Part shown: positions 46,723 to 54,849 of the stretch, one piece after another
Numbering within the stretch: the first letter of the stretch is position 1
How the letters are laid out: the number at the start of each line of letters is the position of its first letter
Source of the DNA: Casimicrobiaceae bacterium
Lineage (GTDB): Bacteria; Pseudomonadota; Gammaproteobacteria; Burkholderiales; Casimicrobiaceae
Assembly: GCA_026646885.1 (NCBI GenBank)
Contig: JAPKHK010000002.1
Location: 362,381 to 426,380, forward strand
Direction: 5' to 3'
Length of the DNA: 64,000 nucleotides
Notes under the pieces: model-generated
Databases searched by the model: none
Told to the model about the DNA's origin: nothing
The model's input: only the letters and a program-made list of their open reading frames with translations
Program-made: the position numbers and the translations under genes

Positions 46723-47451
46723 TCAGTCCCCCGGCGCGAGCGATTCCGCGCCTCCGCCGAGCATGAGCAGTTGGTCGACCCCGGTGGCGAGCCACGTGCC
46801 GTCGGCCTGCCTATGCCACCAGCGCCAGGCGGTGTCGCCCGGCACATCACCCAAAGCAACCGCCAAGGCCGAGTCTGCCGGCCAGAGCGCACTGGCGGCC
46901 AGCAGTCGGCTTATCGCGGGTATGCCGGTAGGGTAGAATATCGACTGGGAGACCAAGGATATATCGAGGGCGCGGAAGTCCATGGAGAGCCCCTGGCGAC
47001 ACGCTTTGCTGACGGCTTCCTTAACCGTCCAGTAGCGATAGAATTCCCGCCGGCGATCCAGGTCCGAGCTTGCCGCGAGACATTCTCGTTCGCGTTGCGA
47101 ACAAACGGCTTGGGCGAGCGCTTCGATCGGGCGGGGAGTGATCTGCTCGATGTCGCACCCCACGTTGCCTCGGTCGGAGAAGGCGCAGGCCACCCAGTTG
47201 CCGGAGTGGGATAGGTTGGCGCGTTGCGGCAGTCCGTCACCTCCCACGCCGCTACCCAGACCGCGAGCCAGCCCCTCGCGCAGGAGCAGCCGGCCGGCGA
47301 GAAACTGTTTTTGCCGCTGCGACCGGCGTATGCTGGCGTAGCGCCTTTGATCCTCCGGAGAGACCTGGGGCAGCAAGCGCATTGGTATCACTTCAAAATC
47401 CAAGGACGCCAGATCCGCAATCACCACATCGACAACCGCAGCACATGACAT
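46723..47451 (-). CDS. 4'-phosphopantetheinyl transferase (Sfp-type)
   Basis: A 242-residue enzyme that transfers phosphopantetheine from CoA to carrier proteins. The N-lobe has RSQRQKQFLAGRLLLREGL and NLSHSGNWVACAFS; the C-lobe has the Mg-binding VGCDIEQI and FYRYWTVKEAVSKACRQG (W-x-x-K-E-A). It would activate the two ACPs of the polyene cluster encoded divergently next to it. Its ATG at 47451 overlaps, in antisense, the proposed ATG of the next gene, so one of the two starts probably lies further in. Confidence 0.9.
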   Translation of the reverse strand: MSCAAVVDVVIADLASLDFEVIPMRLLPQVSPEDQRRYASIRRSQRQKQFLAGRLLLREGLARGLGSGVGGDGLPQRANLSHSGNWVACAFSDRGNVGCDIEQITPRPIEALAQAVCSQRERECLAASSDLDRRREFYRYWTVKEAVSKACRQGLSMDFRALDISLVSQSIFYPTGIPAISRLLAASALWPADSALAVALGDVPGDTAWRWWHRQADGTWLATGVDQLLMLGGGAESLAPGD

Positions 47452-48248
47452 TGGGGGTATCCATTCTGCCGGCGCATCAGTCGCCGGAGCCTAACGCAAG
47501 GGCGCAAAATGTGCCAGGGCAGGGCCTTGGCGCGGGAATAGCGGGCCTCGCGGCTTGGGCGCCCGGTGTCTTCGAAGCCCAGCAGTGGCAGGCCTGGGCG
47601 CAAGGGCGTTGCCAGTGGAACCCGGCCGCGCCGGCGCCGCAGGCGCAGAGTGTCGATCCGTTGTTGCGGCGTCGCCTATCGCCGCTCGCTCGGGCAACCC
47701 TCGCCGTGGGCGAGCGCTTGCTTGGGGCGGACCAATCCGCTCGATTGGTCTTTGCATCCCGCCACGGCGATTTGCGTCGCACCGCCGATCTTTTGCAGGC
47801 TCTCGCCGAGGATGAGCCGCTTTCCCCAACCTCGTTCAGCCTCTCCGTCCACAATGCTCTGCCTGGCCTGTGGTCCATCGCCCGGCATGATCTCTCGCCC
47901 AGCGTGGCTATCGCCGCCGGCGACGAGTCCTTTGCCTGGGGACTGGTCGAGACGCTGTCCCAGGCAACGGTGCATCCGGAGAGCCGCGTGCTTTTGCTCT
48001 ACGCCGACGAACCGATGGTTGGTCCCTACGCCTGCTTCGAGAGTCTTAGCGGGCCGCCCCTGGTGCTGGGCGTGCTGGTGCAAGCACAAGGCGATGAGCG
48101 GCTCGATTTGCGCTGGTCACCAGCGGCCGGAGAATGCCGCGAGCCCGCGGCATTGGCTTTTCTGCGCAGCTGGTATGGCGCGCAGGCGCGGGGCACCTGG
48201 CAAGCGGAACAGCGGCAGTGGAATTGGATTCGCCATGCACGGCATTGA
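47445..48248 (+). CDS. Beta-ketoacyl synthase-like chain length factor (aryl polyene cluster)
   Basis: A 267-residue protein resembling the N-terminal half of ketosynthases but without the catalytic Cys. Visible are GAGIAGLAAWAPGVFEAQQW, RRRLSPLARATLAVGERLL, ARLVFASRHGDLRRT and FSLSVHNALPGLWSIARHD. This matches the short chain-length-factor-like subunit of aryl polyene pathways, thought to pair with an active ketosynthase. ATG 47445 overlaps the divergent transferase start; GTG 47511 with AAGG upstream is an alternative. It overlaps the next gene by 14 bases. Confidence 0.85.
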   Translation: MTLGVSILPAHQSPEPNARAQNVPGQGLGAGIAGLAAWAPGVFEAQQWQAWAQGRCQWNPAAPAPQAQSVDPLLRRRLSPLARATLAVGERLLGADQSARLVFASRHGDLRRTADLLQALAEDEPLSPTSFSLSVHNALPGLWSIARHDLSPSVAIAAGDESFAWGLVETLSQATVHPESRVLLLYADEPMVGPYACFESLSGPPLVLGVLVQAQGDERLDLRWSPAAGECREPAALAFLRSWYGAQARGTWQAEQRQWNWIRHARH

Positions 48249-49026
48249 ACGGGCTTGGCGGTTGTTCGCAACAGGGTTCGCCTTCGTTTTTACCGCTGGT
48301 GGCGGATTGGTGTTCACATTCGCGATATTTCCCGCGCAGCGACTGATCGTGCGCGACCCGGTTCGCCGCCGCGCCTTGGCTCAGGAGACGGTGCGCCGTG
48401 GGTTTAGTTTGCTGATCGGCTTCTTGCGCCTGGCGGGCGTGATGCGTCTGGAGACCGTGGCAGTCGCGGAACTAAGCCAGCGGCTGGCGGCTGGAACGGG
48501 CGCCTTGGTGCTGGCGAATCACCCCACCTTCATCGACGTCGTGGTTTTGCTTTCGCTTTTGCCGCGAGCGACTTGCGTGGTCAAGCAGGGTTTGTGGGAA
48601 AACCCGTTCTACCGAGGTATCGTGCGCGCGACCGGTTATGTAAGCAATGCGGACCCGGAAGCGCTGATCACGGAGTGCGCTACCGCCGTTGCTCAGGGGC
48701 AGGTACTGGTCATTTTTCCGGAAGGTACCCGCAGCACACCTGGCGAGTCGCTCAAATTCCGCCGCGGCGCGGCACACGTTGCACTGCAATGCCATTGCGA
48801 AATCCATCCGGTGTTGCTTAGCTGCACTCCCGCGACCTTGACCAAAGACCGTCGTTGGTATGAGGTTCCGGCTAGGCAGTTTTGCCTGCGGGTTGAGGCG
48901 CGACCACCACTGCGCGTGAGCGCACTCACTCGCGGCGGCAGCGAGACTTCGCTTGCCGCCCGCGAACTCACCAGGCGTCTCGAACAGTATTTCACAGGGG
49001 AGTTGCAGCAGCATGGAAACGCTTGA
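48235..49026 (+). CDS. PlsC-like acyltransferase
   Basis: A 263-residue lysophospholipid-type acyltransferase. One N-terminal membrane helix (FAFVFTAGGGLVFTFAIFP) anchors it. The catalytic H-x4-D is in ANHPTFIDVV, the glycerol-phosphate-binding motif in VIFPEGTRS. In aryl polyene clusters such enzymes are thought to attach acyl or polyene chains to the lipid part. It sits between the chain length factor and the ACPs, overlapping both by 14 bases. Confidence 0.87.
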   Translation: MHGIERAWRLFATGFAFVFTAGGGLVFTFAIFPAQRLIVRDPVRRRALAQETVRRGFSLLIGFLRLAGVMRLETVAVAELSQRLAAGTGALVLANHPTFIDVVVLLSLLPRATCVVKQGLWENPFYRGIVRATGYVSNADPEALITECATAVAQGQVLVIFPEGTRSTPGESLKFRRGAAHVALQCHCEIHPVLLSCTPATLTKDRRWYEVPARQFCLRVEARPPLRVSALTRGGSETSLAARELTRRLEQYFTGELQQHGNA

Positions 49027-49282
49027 ACTGGATCTCAAAACGCTGATCATCGAAGTTCTGGGTTTGGAGGATATTCGGCCCGAGGAAATCGACTCCGAGG
49101 CACCGCTGTTCGGCGATGGCCTGGGACTCGACTCCATCGATGCCCTGGAACTGGGCGTCGCTCTGCGCAAGAAATACCAGCTACGTCTGGAGTCCAACGA
49201 CCCCGACAACCGCCGCCACTTTCGCTCCGTGCGAGCGCTGGCGGAGTTGATTCAAGACCGATCCCTGGGGAGCCAGGTATGA
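49013..49282 (+). CDS. Acyl carrier protein 1
   Basis: An 89-residue ACP. The phosphopantetheine attachment serine lies in GDGLGLDSIDALELG near residue 42. Compared with FabF-type ACPs it has a somewhat longer loop before helix 3. It overlaps the upstream acyltransferase by 14 bases and the second ACP by 4. It is likely loaded with the aryl starter or carries the growing polyene. Confidence 0.93.
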   Translation: METLELDLKTLIIEVLGLEDIRPEEIDSEAPLFGDGLGLDSIDALELGVALRKKYQLRLESNDPDNRRHFRSVRALAELIQDRSLGSQV

Positions 49283-49536
49283 ACCTGCAGTATACCGAAG
49301 AACAGATCTATGCCACTCTCAAGGGCATCTTGCACGATGCCTTCGAGGTGCAGATCGAGGCCATTGTTCCTGACGCCAAGCTGTTCGAGGACCTCGACCT
49401 CGACAGCATCGACGCCGTGGATCTCGCCATCAAACTGCAAGACCTTACCGGCAAGCGCATTAGGCCCGAGCAATTCAAGAGTGTTCGCACCGTGGCCGAC
49501 GTGGTTCGTACGGTGCAGGATCTGCTGGGACGGTAA
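49279..49536 (+). CDS. Acyl carrier protein 2
   Basis: An 85-residue ACP with the attachment serine in LFEDLDLDSIDAVDLA (near residue 41) and the helix-3 KSVRTVADVV. Two different ACPs are typical of aryl polyene clusters, where one takes the aryl starter and the other the extension chain. It starts 4 bases inside the first ACP gene. Confidence 0.93.
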   Translation: MNLQYTEEQIYATLKGILHDAFEVQIEAIVPDAKLFEDLDLDSIDAVDLAIKLQDLTGKRIRPEQFKSVRTVADVVRTVQDLLGR

Positions 49537-49538
49537 GC

Positions 49539-50105
49539 TTGCTGACTCGCTTGGCCCAGACCTCCAGCGGCGCGGCCCTGCTTGCGTACCCGCTACTGCT
49601 GCTGTGGGGATTGCATCACCTCGAGCCGGCATGGATCGCCGTGCTGCTCGCCGCGGTCTGGGTCGTGCGCCGCTTGCTGAGTGCGGTGCGCAGTCCCTTC
49701 GACAACGCGCTGGCCTTTGCCGGTATAGCCGTCGCCGCAGTGGGCTTCGCGGCGAACAGCGAAGTGGTATTGAGGCTCTATCCCGTCGCCGTCAATGTCA
49801 TTTTCTTGACCCTCTTCGCCTTCTCGTTGCGTCATCCACCCTCGGTGGTGGAGCGCATCGCGCGACGGCAAGATCCGGCGCTCTCCCCGGCGGGCGTGCG
49901 TTACGCCTATCGGGTAACTCAAGCTTGGTGCTTGTTCTTTGGGGTCAATGGCGCGATCGCGCTCTACACTTCCCTGCTCAGCACGCGCGAAGCCTGGGCC
50001 TGGTACAACGGTTTCATTGCTTATGTGCTCATCGTCGCGATGTTCATCGGCGAGTGGCAGCTGCGGCGGCGCTTCCTGAAACGAGAGCGACAGCATGCCG
50101 AGTGA
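49539..50105 (+). CDS. Integral membrane protein of aryl polyene clusters
   Basis: A 188-residue protein with six hydrophobic segments, starting at TTG 49539 two bases after the ACP stop. I see AYPLLLLWGLHHLEPAWIAV, then PSVVERIARRQDPALSP in a cytoplasmic loop and FFGVNGAIALYTSL. It resembles the COG4648-type predicted membrane protein regularly found in these clusters. Function unknown. It overlaps the ligase gene by 11 bases. Confidence 0.75.
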   Translation: MLTRLAQTSSGAALLAYPLLLLWGLHHLEPAWIAVLLAAVWVVRRLLSAVRSPFDNALAFAGIAVAAVGFAANSEVVLRLYPVAVNVIFLTLFAFSLRHPPSVVERIARRQDPALSPAGVRYAYRVTQAWCLFFGVNGAIALYTSLLSTREAWAWYNGFIAYVLIVAMFIGEWQLRRRFLKRERQHAE

Positions 50106-51477
50106 ACGCTTCACGCCCATCACCCAACTTGCCAGCGTGGCGCGGTCCCCCACGCAACGGGTGGCGCGTGACGCGCAGCGTGAGTACACGTGGGCGGATT
50201 TCTCTCTCGGTTGGCGGGCACGGCTCGCGCAGATTGCGACACGCCCGGAGCGCCGGTACTTGGTGGCGACGGAGGACGCCTTTGCGTTCGCCGTCGACTG
50301 GTTCGCGCTGATGGTTGCGGGCGCCACGGCAGTCGTGCCACCCAATCGGCTCGACGGCACTCTGGCCGAGGCCGCGCAGTGGTGCGAACTGAGTCTGGGA
50401 GCGCAGATTCCGGGGCGCCCCTGTCTTCCCCCACCCGTGCTCTCGTCAGCGGCGGTGCCCGCGCCGCGCTTTGCCGAGGCGCGTGTCGAACTGCATACAT
50501 CGGGCAGCAGTGGTGAGCCCAAGCGCATCGTCAAGACGCTGGCGATGTTGGCCGACGAAGTCGCCATGCTCGAAGGCCTCTGGGGCGAGCGCCTCGGCGG
50601 CGCCTTGGTCCTGGGCACGGTGCCGCATCACCACATCTACGGTTTATTGTTCCGCGTGATGTGGCCACTTGCCGCCGGGCGGCCTTTCTTTGCGAAGGCG
50701 CTGCCGGATCCCTTGGATTTGCAGGAGCGCATGGGCGAAGAAGCGGCTGTGGTTCTGATCTCGACGCCGGCGCATCTCGGCCATTTGCCGGAACTCTTCG
50801 ATCTGCAGGCGTGGCGACCAAAGCTTGTGCGGGTTTTCTCCTCCGGCGGACCACTGCCAGAGGCGAGCGCAGAGGCGCTGCGTGGCGGATTGGGCGTGGC
50901 CCCCACCGAAGTGCTGGGTAGCACCGAAACCGGTGGCATCGCCTGGCGCGTGCGCACTGGCGAGACACTAGACGACGCTTGGACGGCTTTGCCCGGAGTG
51001 AGCTTGCAGATCGATGCGCACAGTGCGCTGGCGGTCACTTCTCCCTACGCCGGGGTGGATCGACAGCAGACGGGCGATTCGGCTGTCTGGCTCGAGGATG
51101 GGCGATTTCGGCTGACGGGGCGCCTCGATCGCGTCCTCAAGGTCGCTGGGAAGCGCTTGTCTCTGCCGGAAATGGAAATGCGGCTGATGCGCCACGCCGC
51201 GGTGGCCGAAGCCGCGGTTGCGGCGCTGCCAGAACGCGCCGATCGAGTGGGGGCGCTGGTGGTGCCGAGTGCGCAAGGACGGGCGCTGCTCGCCACGAAC
51301 GGCAAGCGCGCTTTGGTCGAGATGCTGAGGGCGGGGCTGGAGGCATATTACGATCCGGTCTTGCTACCGCGCCGCTGGCGCGTGCTCGAGGCATTGCCGC
51401 GGGACGAGCGAGGGAAACTGCCCGCGGCCGCGATTGCGCGGGCACTTCGCGAGACTGACCATGACCTGGCTACCTGA
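50095..51477 (+). CDS. AMP-dependent aryl-acid:ACP ligase
   Basis: A 460-residue adenylate-forming enzyme. Motif A3 is LHTSGSSGEPKRIVKTL, A5 is GSTETGGIAWR, and DSAVWLEDGRFRLTGRLDRV plus KVAGKRLSLPEME form A7-A8. It activates a carboxylic acid and loads it onto an ACP; by analogy with described clusters the substrate is an aromatic acid. Slightly shorter than CoA ligases. It overlaps both neighbours (11 and 17 bases). Confidence 0.9.
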   Translation: MPSERFTPITQLASVARSPTQRVARDAQREYTWADFSLGWRARLAQIATRPERRYLVATEDAFAFAVDWFALMVAGATAVVPPNRLDGTLAEAAQWCELSLGAQIPGRPCLPPPVLSSAAVPAPRFAEARVELHTSGSSGEPKRIVKTLAMLADEVAMLEGLWGERLGGALVLGTVPHHHIYGLLFRVMWPLAAGRPFFAKALPDPLDLQERMGEEAAVVLISTPAHLGHLPELFDLQAWRPKLVRVFSSGGPLPEASAEALRGGLGVAPTEVLGSTETGGIAWRVRTGETLDDAWTALPGVSLQIDAHSALAVTSPYAGVDRQQTGDSAVWLEDGRFRLTGRLDRVLKVAGKRLSLPEMEMRLMRHAAVAEAAVAALPERADRVGALVVPSAQGRALLATNGKRALVEMLRAGLEAYYDPVLLPRRWRVLEALPRDERGKLPAAAIARALRETDHDLAT

Positions 51478-51805
51478 AGCGGTGGGTCGCGCCGAAGCGG
51501 GCGGTGAATTGATCCTGAATCTGGAGTTGCCGGCGACGCTCGCTTTCTTTCCTGGGCATTTTCCAGGGGTGCCGATTCTGCCCGGAGTGATACAAGTGTA
51601 TTGGGCGATTCACTTTGCGCGCACGGCGGGGTGGGCAGACGGTGAATTCGAAGCGCTCGAGCAATTGAAATTCAATGCCCTGATTCGCCCGGGGGACGCT
51701 TTGCAGTTGCGCCTGTCCATGCACGACGAAGTCCTGCATTTTCACTACAGCGTGGGTGCGCAACGCTGTGCCTCGGGGCGCGTGCGTTTTCGGAGGATGG
51801 CATGA
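51461..51805 (+). CDS. Hotdog 3-hydroxyacyl-ACP dehydratase 1
   Basis: A 114-residue FabZ-like hotdog protein with FFPGHFPGVPILPGVIQVYW, the family signature with catalytic His. It starts at ATG 51461 inside the end of the ligase gene. With the ketoreductase it would make the double bonds of the polyene. A second dehydratase is encoded at 58.9 kb; described clusters also use two cooperating dehydratases. Confidence 0.9.
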   Translation: MTWLPEAVGRAEAGGELILNLELPATLAFFPGHFPGVPILPGVIQVYWAIHFARTAGWADGEFEALEQLKFNALIRPGDALQLRLSMHDEVLHFHYSVGAQRCASGRVRFRRMA

Positions 51806-53544
51806 GTTTCGCGGCGGCGATCGTCATCCCCGTATACAACCACGGTGCCGCCATCGGCGCGACCGTGGAAGCCTTGCGGCGGCATAAGCTGCCGATATAC
51901 GTCGTCGACGATGGCAGCGATGCTGCCACGCAAGAGGCACTGGCCAAATTGCCGCGACACAACCCCGAACTGCACCTGATTAGGCTTGAGGTCAACCAAG
52001 GCAAGGGGGTGGCGGTAGCGCGCGGTTTGCGCGAAGCACTGGCGGCTGGATTTACTCACGGTTTGCAGATCGACGCCGACGGCCAGCACGATCCAGGCGC
52101 GGTGCCGCGCTTCATCGCCAGGGCGCGGGCGTTTCCGCGCAGCGTCATCGCGGGCGTGCCGCAATTCGACGGAACCGTGCCGCGCGGACGTCTCTACGGC
52201 CGCTATTTGACGCACTTCTGGGTTTGGATAGAGACGCTCTCGTTTGCCATCGGCGATTCGATGTGCGGCTGCCGCGTCTACCCGCTCGCCGAAACCGTAG
52301 CGCTCTTCGACCGCAGGCCGCCGTGCGCGCGCATGGACTTCGACACTGACACCGTTGTCCGCCTGGTCTGGCGGGGGCTCGAGGTCGTCAACGAGCCGCT
52401 GGCGGTGACTTACCCCGCCGGTGGCATTTCGCATTTTGACGTGTGGCGTGACAATCTGCGCATCAGCTGGATGCATACGCGGCTTGTCTTCGGCATGCTC
52501 GTGCGCCTGCCGCGATTGCTTGCCCGCAAGTTGCGGCCGCGCGCGCCTAGCAGTGGTCACTGGTCGCGCTTGGCCGAGCGCGGAGCCGGGTGGGGACTCT
52601 CCAGCGTCTATTGGTGCTACCGGCTGCTGGGGCGGAACGCCGCGGTGGTGATGTTGCTGCCCGTGGTGGGCTATTTCTTCCTGACCGGTGCCGCCGCGCG
52701 CCGTGCTTCCCTCGATTATCTGCGGCGTTGCTACCGCCATTTCGGTCCTAGCCCCGATCTGCCCCGCGAACCAGGCTGGCGCGAAGCTTTCCGGCACTTC
52801 TTGCACTTTGCCACCGCAGCTCTGGACAAAGTGGTTGCCTGGCGGGGGGACGGTTTGCCGCAGCGCGTCGAGCTGGCTGATTTGGCGCCCATCGATGCCC
52901 TGGTCAGGTCGACCCGAGGGGCGCTGGTCGTCGGTGCGCACATGGGCAATTTGGAAATGTGTCGAGCCTTGGCGGTACACGCGGGTCACCGAACGATCAA
53001 CGCCGTGGTGCATACCGCCCATGCGGCGAAGTTTGCCCGGCTGATCGCGCGCAGCAACCCCCATTCAGGCTTCAAGCTTATTGAAGTTGATGATTTCGGG
53101 GCGGACACTGCCGTGATCCTACGAGAGAAGATCGATGCCGGTGAATGGCTGGTCATTGTCGGCGACCGCACCCCCGTGGCGGAGAACGGTCGCGTGGTGA
53201 GTGCCTCCTTCCTCGGGTCGATGGCACTGTTTCCGCAAGGCCCATTCATCCTCGCCCATTTGTTGCAGTGTCCGGTCTATCTGATCGCCTGCCTGCGGGA
53301 ACCGGGCGCGGCAATCTACCGCGTGCGGTTGGAGCGGTTTGCCGATGCGCTGGTTTTGCCGCGCCAGGGGCGTATCGAAGTTCTCGGGCAATGGGTGCAG
53401 CGTTACGCCGCTTGGCTCGAAAGCCTGTGTCGCCGCGCACCACTGGAGTGGTTCAATTTCTTCGACTTCTGGGCGCACCCGGACGCAGCGCTGCGACCGT
53501 GCCCTGGAGCGGCACCTTCGACGCAAGTTCTACCTCATGCCTGA
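51802..53544 (+). CDS. GT2 glycosyltransferase fused to an LpxL-like acyltransferase
   Basis: A 580-residue two-domain protein. Residues 1-230 are a GT2 domain: AAIVIPVYNHGAAIGATVEA, YVVDDGSD, the metal-binding QIDADGQHDP. After a hydrophobic linker (about 270-300, with AAVVMLLPVVGYFFL), residues 300-570 are an LPLAT domain of the LpxL/HtrB type: GALVVGAHMGNLEMCRALA carries the H-x4-E-like motif and IVGDRTPV follows. Such fusions are typical of aryl polyene clusters and probably assemble the glycolipid anchor. Both ends overlap neighbours. Confidence 0.87.
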   Translation: MSFAAAIVIPVYNHGAAIGATVEALRRHKLPIYVVDDGSDAATQEALAKLPRHNPELHLIRLEVNQGKGVAVARGLREALAAGFTHGLQIDADGQHDPGAVPRFIARARAFPRSVIAGVPQFDGTVPRGRLYGRYLTHFWVWIETLSFAIGDSMCGCRVYPLAETVALFDRRPPCARMDFDTDTVVRLVWRGLEVVNEPLAVTYPAGGISHFDVWRDNLRISWMHTRLVFGMLVRLPRLLARKLRPRAPSSGHWSRLAERGAGWGLSSVYWCYRLLGRNAAVVMLLPVVGYFFLTGAAARRASLDYLRRCYRHFGPSPDLPREPGWREAFRHFLHFATAALDKVVAWRGDGLPQRVELADLAPIDALVRSTRGALVVGAHMGNLEMCRALAVHAGHRTINAVVHTAHAAKFARLIARSNPHSGFKLIEVDDFGADTAVILREKIDAGEWLVIVGDRTPVAENGRVVSASFLGSMALFPQGPFILAHLLQCPVYLIACLREPGAAIYRVRLERFADALVLPRQGRIEVLGQWVQRYAAWLESLCRRAPLEWFNFFDFWAHPDAALRPCPGAAPSTQVLPHA

Positions 53545-53698
53545 GACCCAGCGCGCCTTGCCCACCACCCAGCCGGCAGGCGCCGTTGTCGCAGCCCTGG
53601 CCAGGGAGCCCGTGTTCCGGGAAGGCGCTCGCGCCCTGGAGAGCGACCTGTGCCGCCTGATCAGCGTCATTCCCGGCCGGCGCTCGGAGAAAGACTGA
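53537..53698 (+). CDS. Small open frame, 53 residues, unknown
   Basis: An ATG at 53537 overlaps the end of the GT2-acyltransferase gene in the same manner as true genes of this cluster and reads 53 residues to a TGA two bases before the thioesterase. The peptide (AGAVVAALAREPVFREGARA in the middle) is helical and matches no family I know. In other aryl polyene clusters an ammonia-lyase gene often lies at this place. It may be a real small protein or a remnant of a deletion. Confidence 0.4.
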   Translation: MPETQRALPTTQPAGAVVAALAREPVFREGARALESDLCRLISVIPGRRSEKD

Positions 53699-53699
53699 A

Positions 53700-54119
53700 A
53701 TGGCGCTTCCCAGTATCGAGATCGAAGTCGACGTCCCTTTTCACGACGTCGACGTGATGGCCGTCGTGTGGCATGGCCACTATGTGAAATATCTCGAGGT
53801 GGCACGCTGCGCGCTGTTGCGGAGCTTTGACTATGACTACCCGCAGATGCGCGATTCGGGCTACCTCTGGCCGATTGTCGAGTGCCAATTGAAGTACGTG
53901 CGGCCGGCGCGCTATGGACAGAAACTGAAGTTGCGAGCGAATCTGACCGAGTTCGAGAACCGCCTACGTGTGGAATATCTCATCACCGACGCCGCCACCG
54001 GCGAACGCATCTGCAAGGCGCTCACCACTCAAGTGGCGGTAGCCGCTGCCAGCGGCGAGATGCTTTTGGTGAGCCCCTCCATTCTCTTCGAGCGCTTGGG
54101 GCAGCCACTGCCGGAGTGA
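53700..54119 (+). CDS. Hotdog acyl thioesterase (YbgC/4HBT-like)
   Basis: A 139-residue 4HBT-type thioesterase with FHDVDVMAVVWHGHYVKYLE, containing the catalytic Asp-x(n)-His, and LKYVRPARYGQKLKL. In polyene clusters it probably releases or edits acyl-ACP chains. It begins one base after the small frame and sits before the export genes. Confidence 0.88.
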   Translation: MALPSIEIEVDVPFHDVDVMAVVWHGHYVKYLEVARCALLRSFDYDYPQMRDSGYLWPIVECQLKYVRPARYGQKLKLRANLTEFENRLRVEYLITDAATGERICKALTTQVAVAAASGEMLLVSPSILFERLGQPLPE

Positions 54120-54240
54120 ATGCGGAATGAACATGCGAGCGCGTACCGGCGGCTTCGAGATGGCGCGAGTGTTGGCGCATCCTAGCCGACGCCCGCCCAG
54201 GGCCGTTGCGGCAAAGGCGGGGGAGATCGAGACCTGGCGG

Positions 54241-54849
54241 ATGCTCGTGCGCCGCGCGGCACTCGTTTGGGGATTGTCGCTTTGGGCGGGCACCGCGCTT
54301 GCCGTGGACCTGCTCGAGGAGATCGCCGCGAACCTCGATGCCGCTCCGGCGATCGTCGCCGAATTCACCCAGACCCGGCGGATTGCGGCACTGACGCGAC
54401 CCGTCGTGGCGCACGGCCGGGTGGTGTTCCTGCGTGGCCAAGGGGTGGCATGGCAAATCGAGCGCCCGTTTCGCCATGCCTACGTCTTTGCTCAGGGGCA
54501 GGTGACCGAAATCAACGCCAGCGGCGAGCGGATCGCTCGCGACACCCGAGCCGCGCCGGGCTCGGCGCAGGCCGGCCAGGTCTTCGCCGCGCTGTTGCGG
54601 GGAGACCTGCGCTACTTGCACGAGCACTTCGACATAAGCACCGCGGGCCAGCGGGATGCTTGGCGCGCCGAGCTGAAGCCCCGCGAAGCGGCGTGGAGCC
54701 AGGTCATGCCCAAGATGGGCCTGGAAGGCGGGAACCAAGTGACTCGAATCGAATTGGCCGAAGCCAGTGGCGACACCACGGTGATTCGTCTGCGCCAGAT
54801 CTACGCCGGCGATCGGCTGGATGCAGCGCATACGGGCTATTTCCAATGA
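54241..54849 (+). CDS. LolA-like outer-membrane lipoprotein carrier
   Basis: A 202-residue secreted protein from ATG 54241, which gives a signal peptide directly (ALVWGLSLWAGTALA). The LolA-like half-barrel follows with IVAEFTQTRRIAALTRPVVA, GRVVFLRGQGVAWQIERPF and IRLRQIYAGDRL. LolA homologues in aryl polyene clusters are thought to ferry the lipid product to the outer membrane together with the MMPL exporter. The frame is open back to 54127, which would add 38 residues before the signal and is less likely. Confidence 0.85.
   Translation: MLVRRAALVWGLSLWAGTALAVDLLEEIAANLDAAPAIVAEFTQTRRIAALTRPVVAHGRVVFLRGQGVAWQIERPFRHAYVFAQGQVTEINASGERIARDTRAAPGSAQAGQVFAALLRGDLRYLHEHFDISTAGQRDAWRAELKPREAAWSQVMPKMGLEGGNQVTRIELAEASGDTTVIRLRQIYAGDRLDAAHTGYFQ

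Noticed and set aside
51745-53064. 439-residue minus-strand frame opposite the GT2-acyltransferase gene
   Set aside because: Antisense shadow; the plus-strand protein has clear catalytic motifs throughout.
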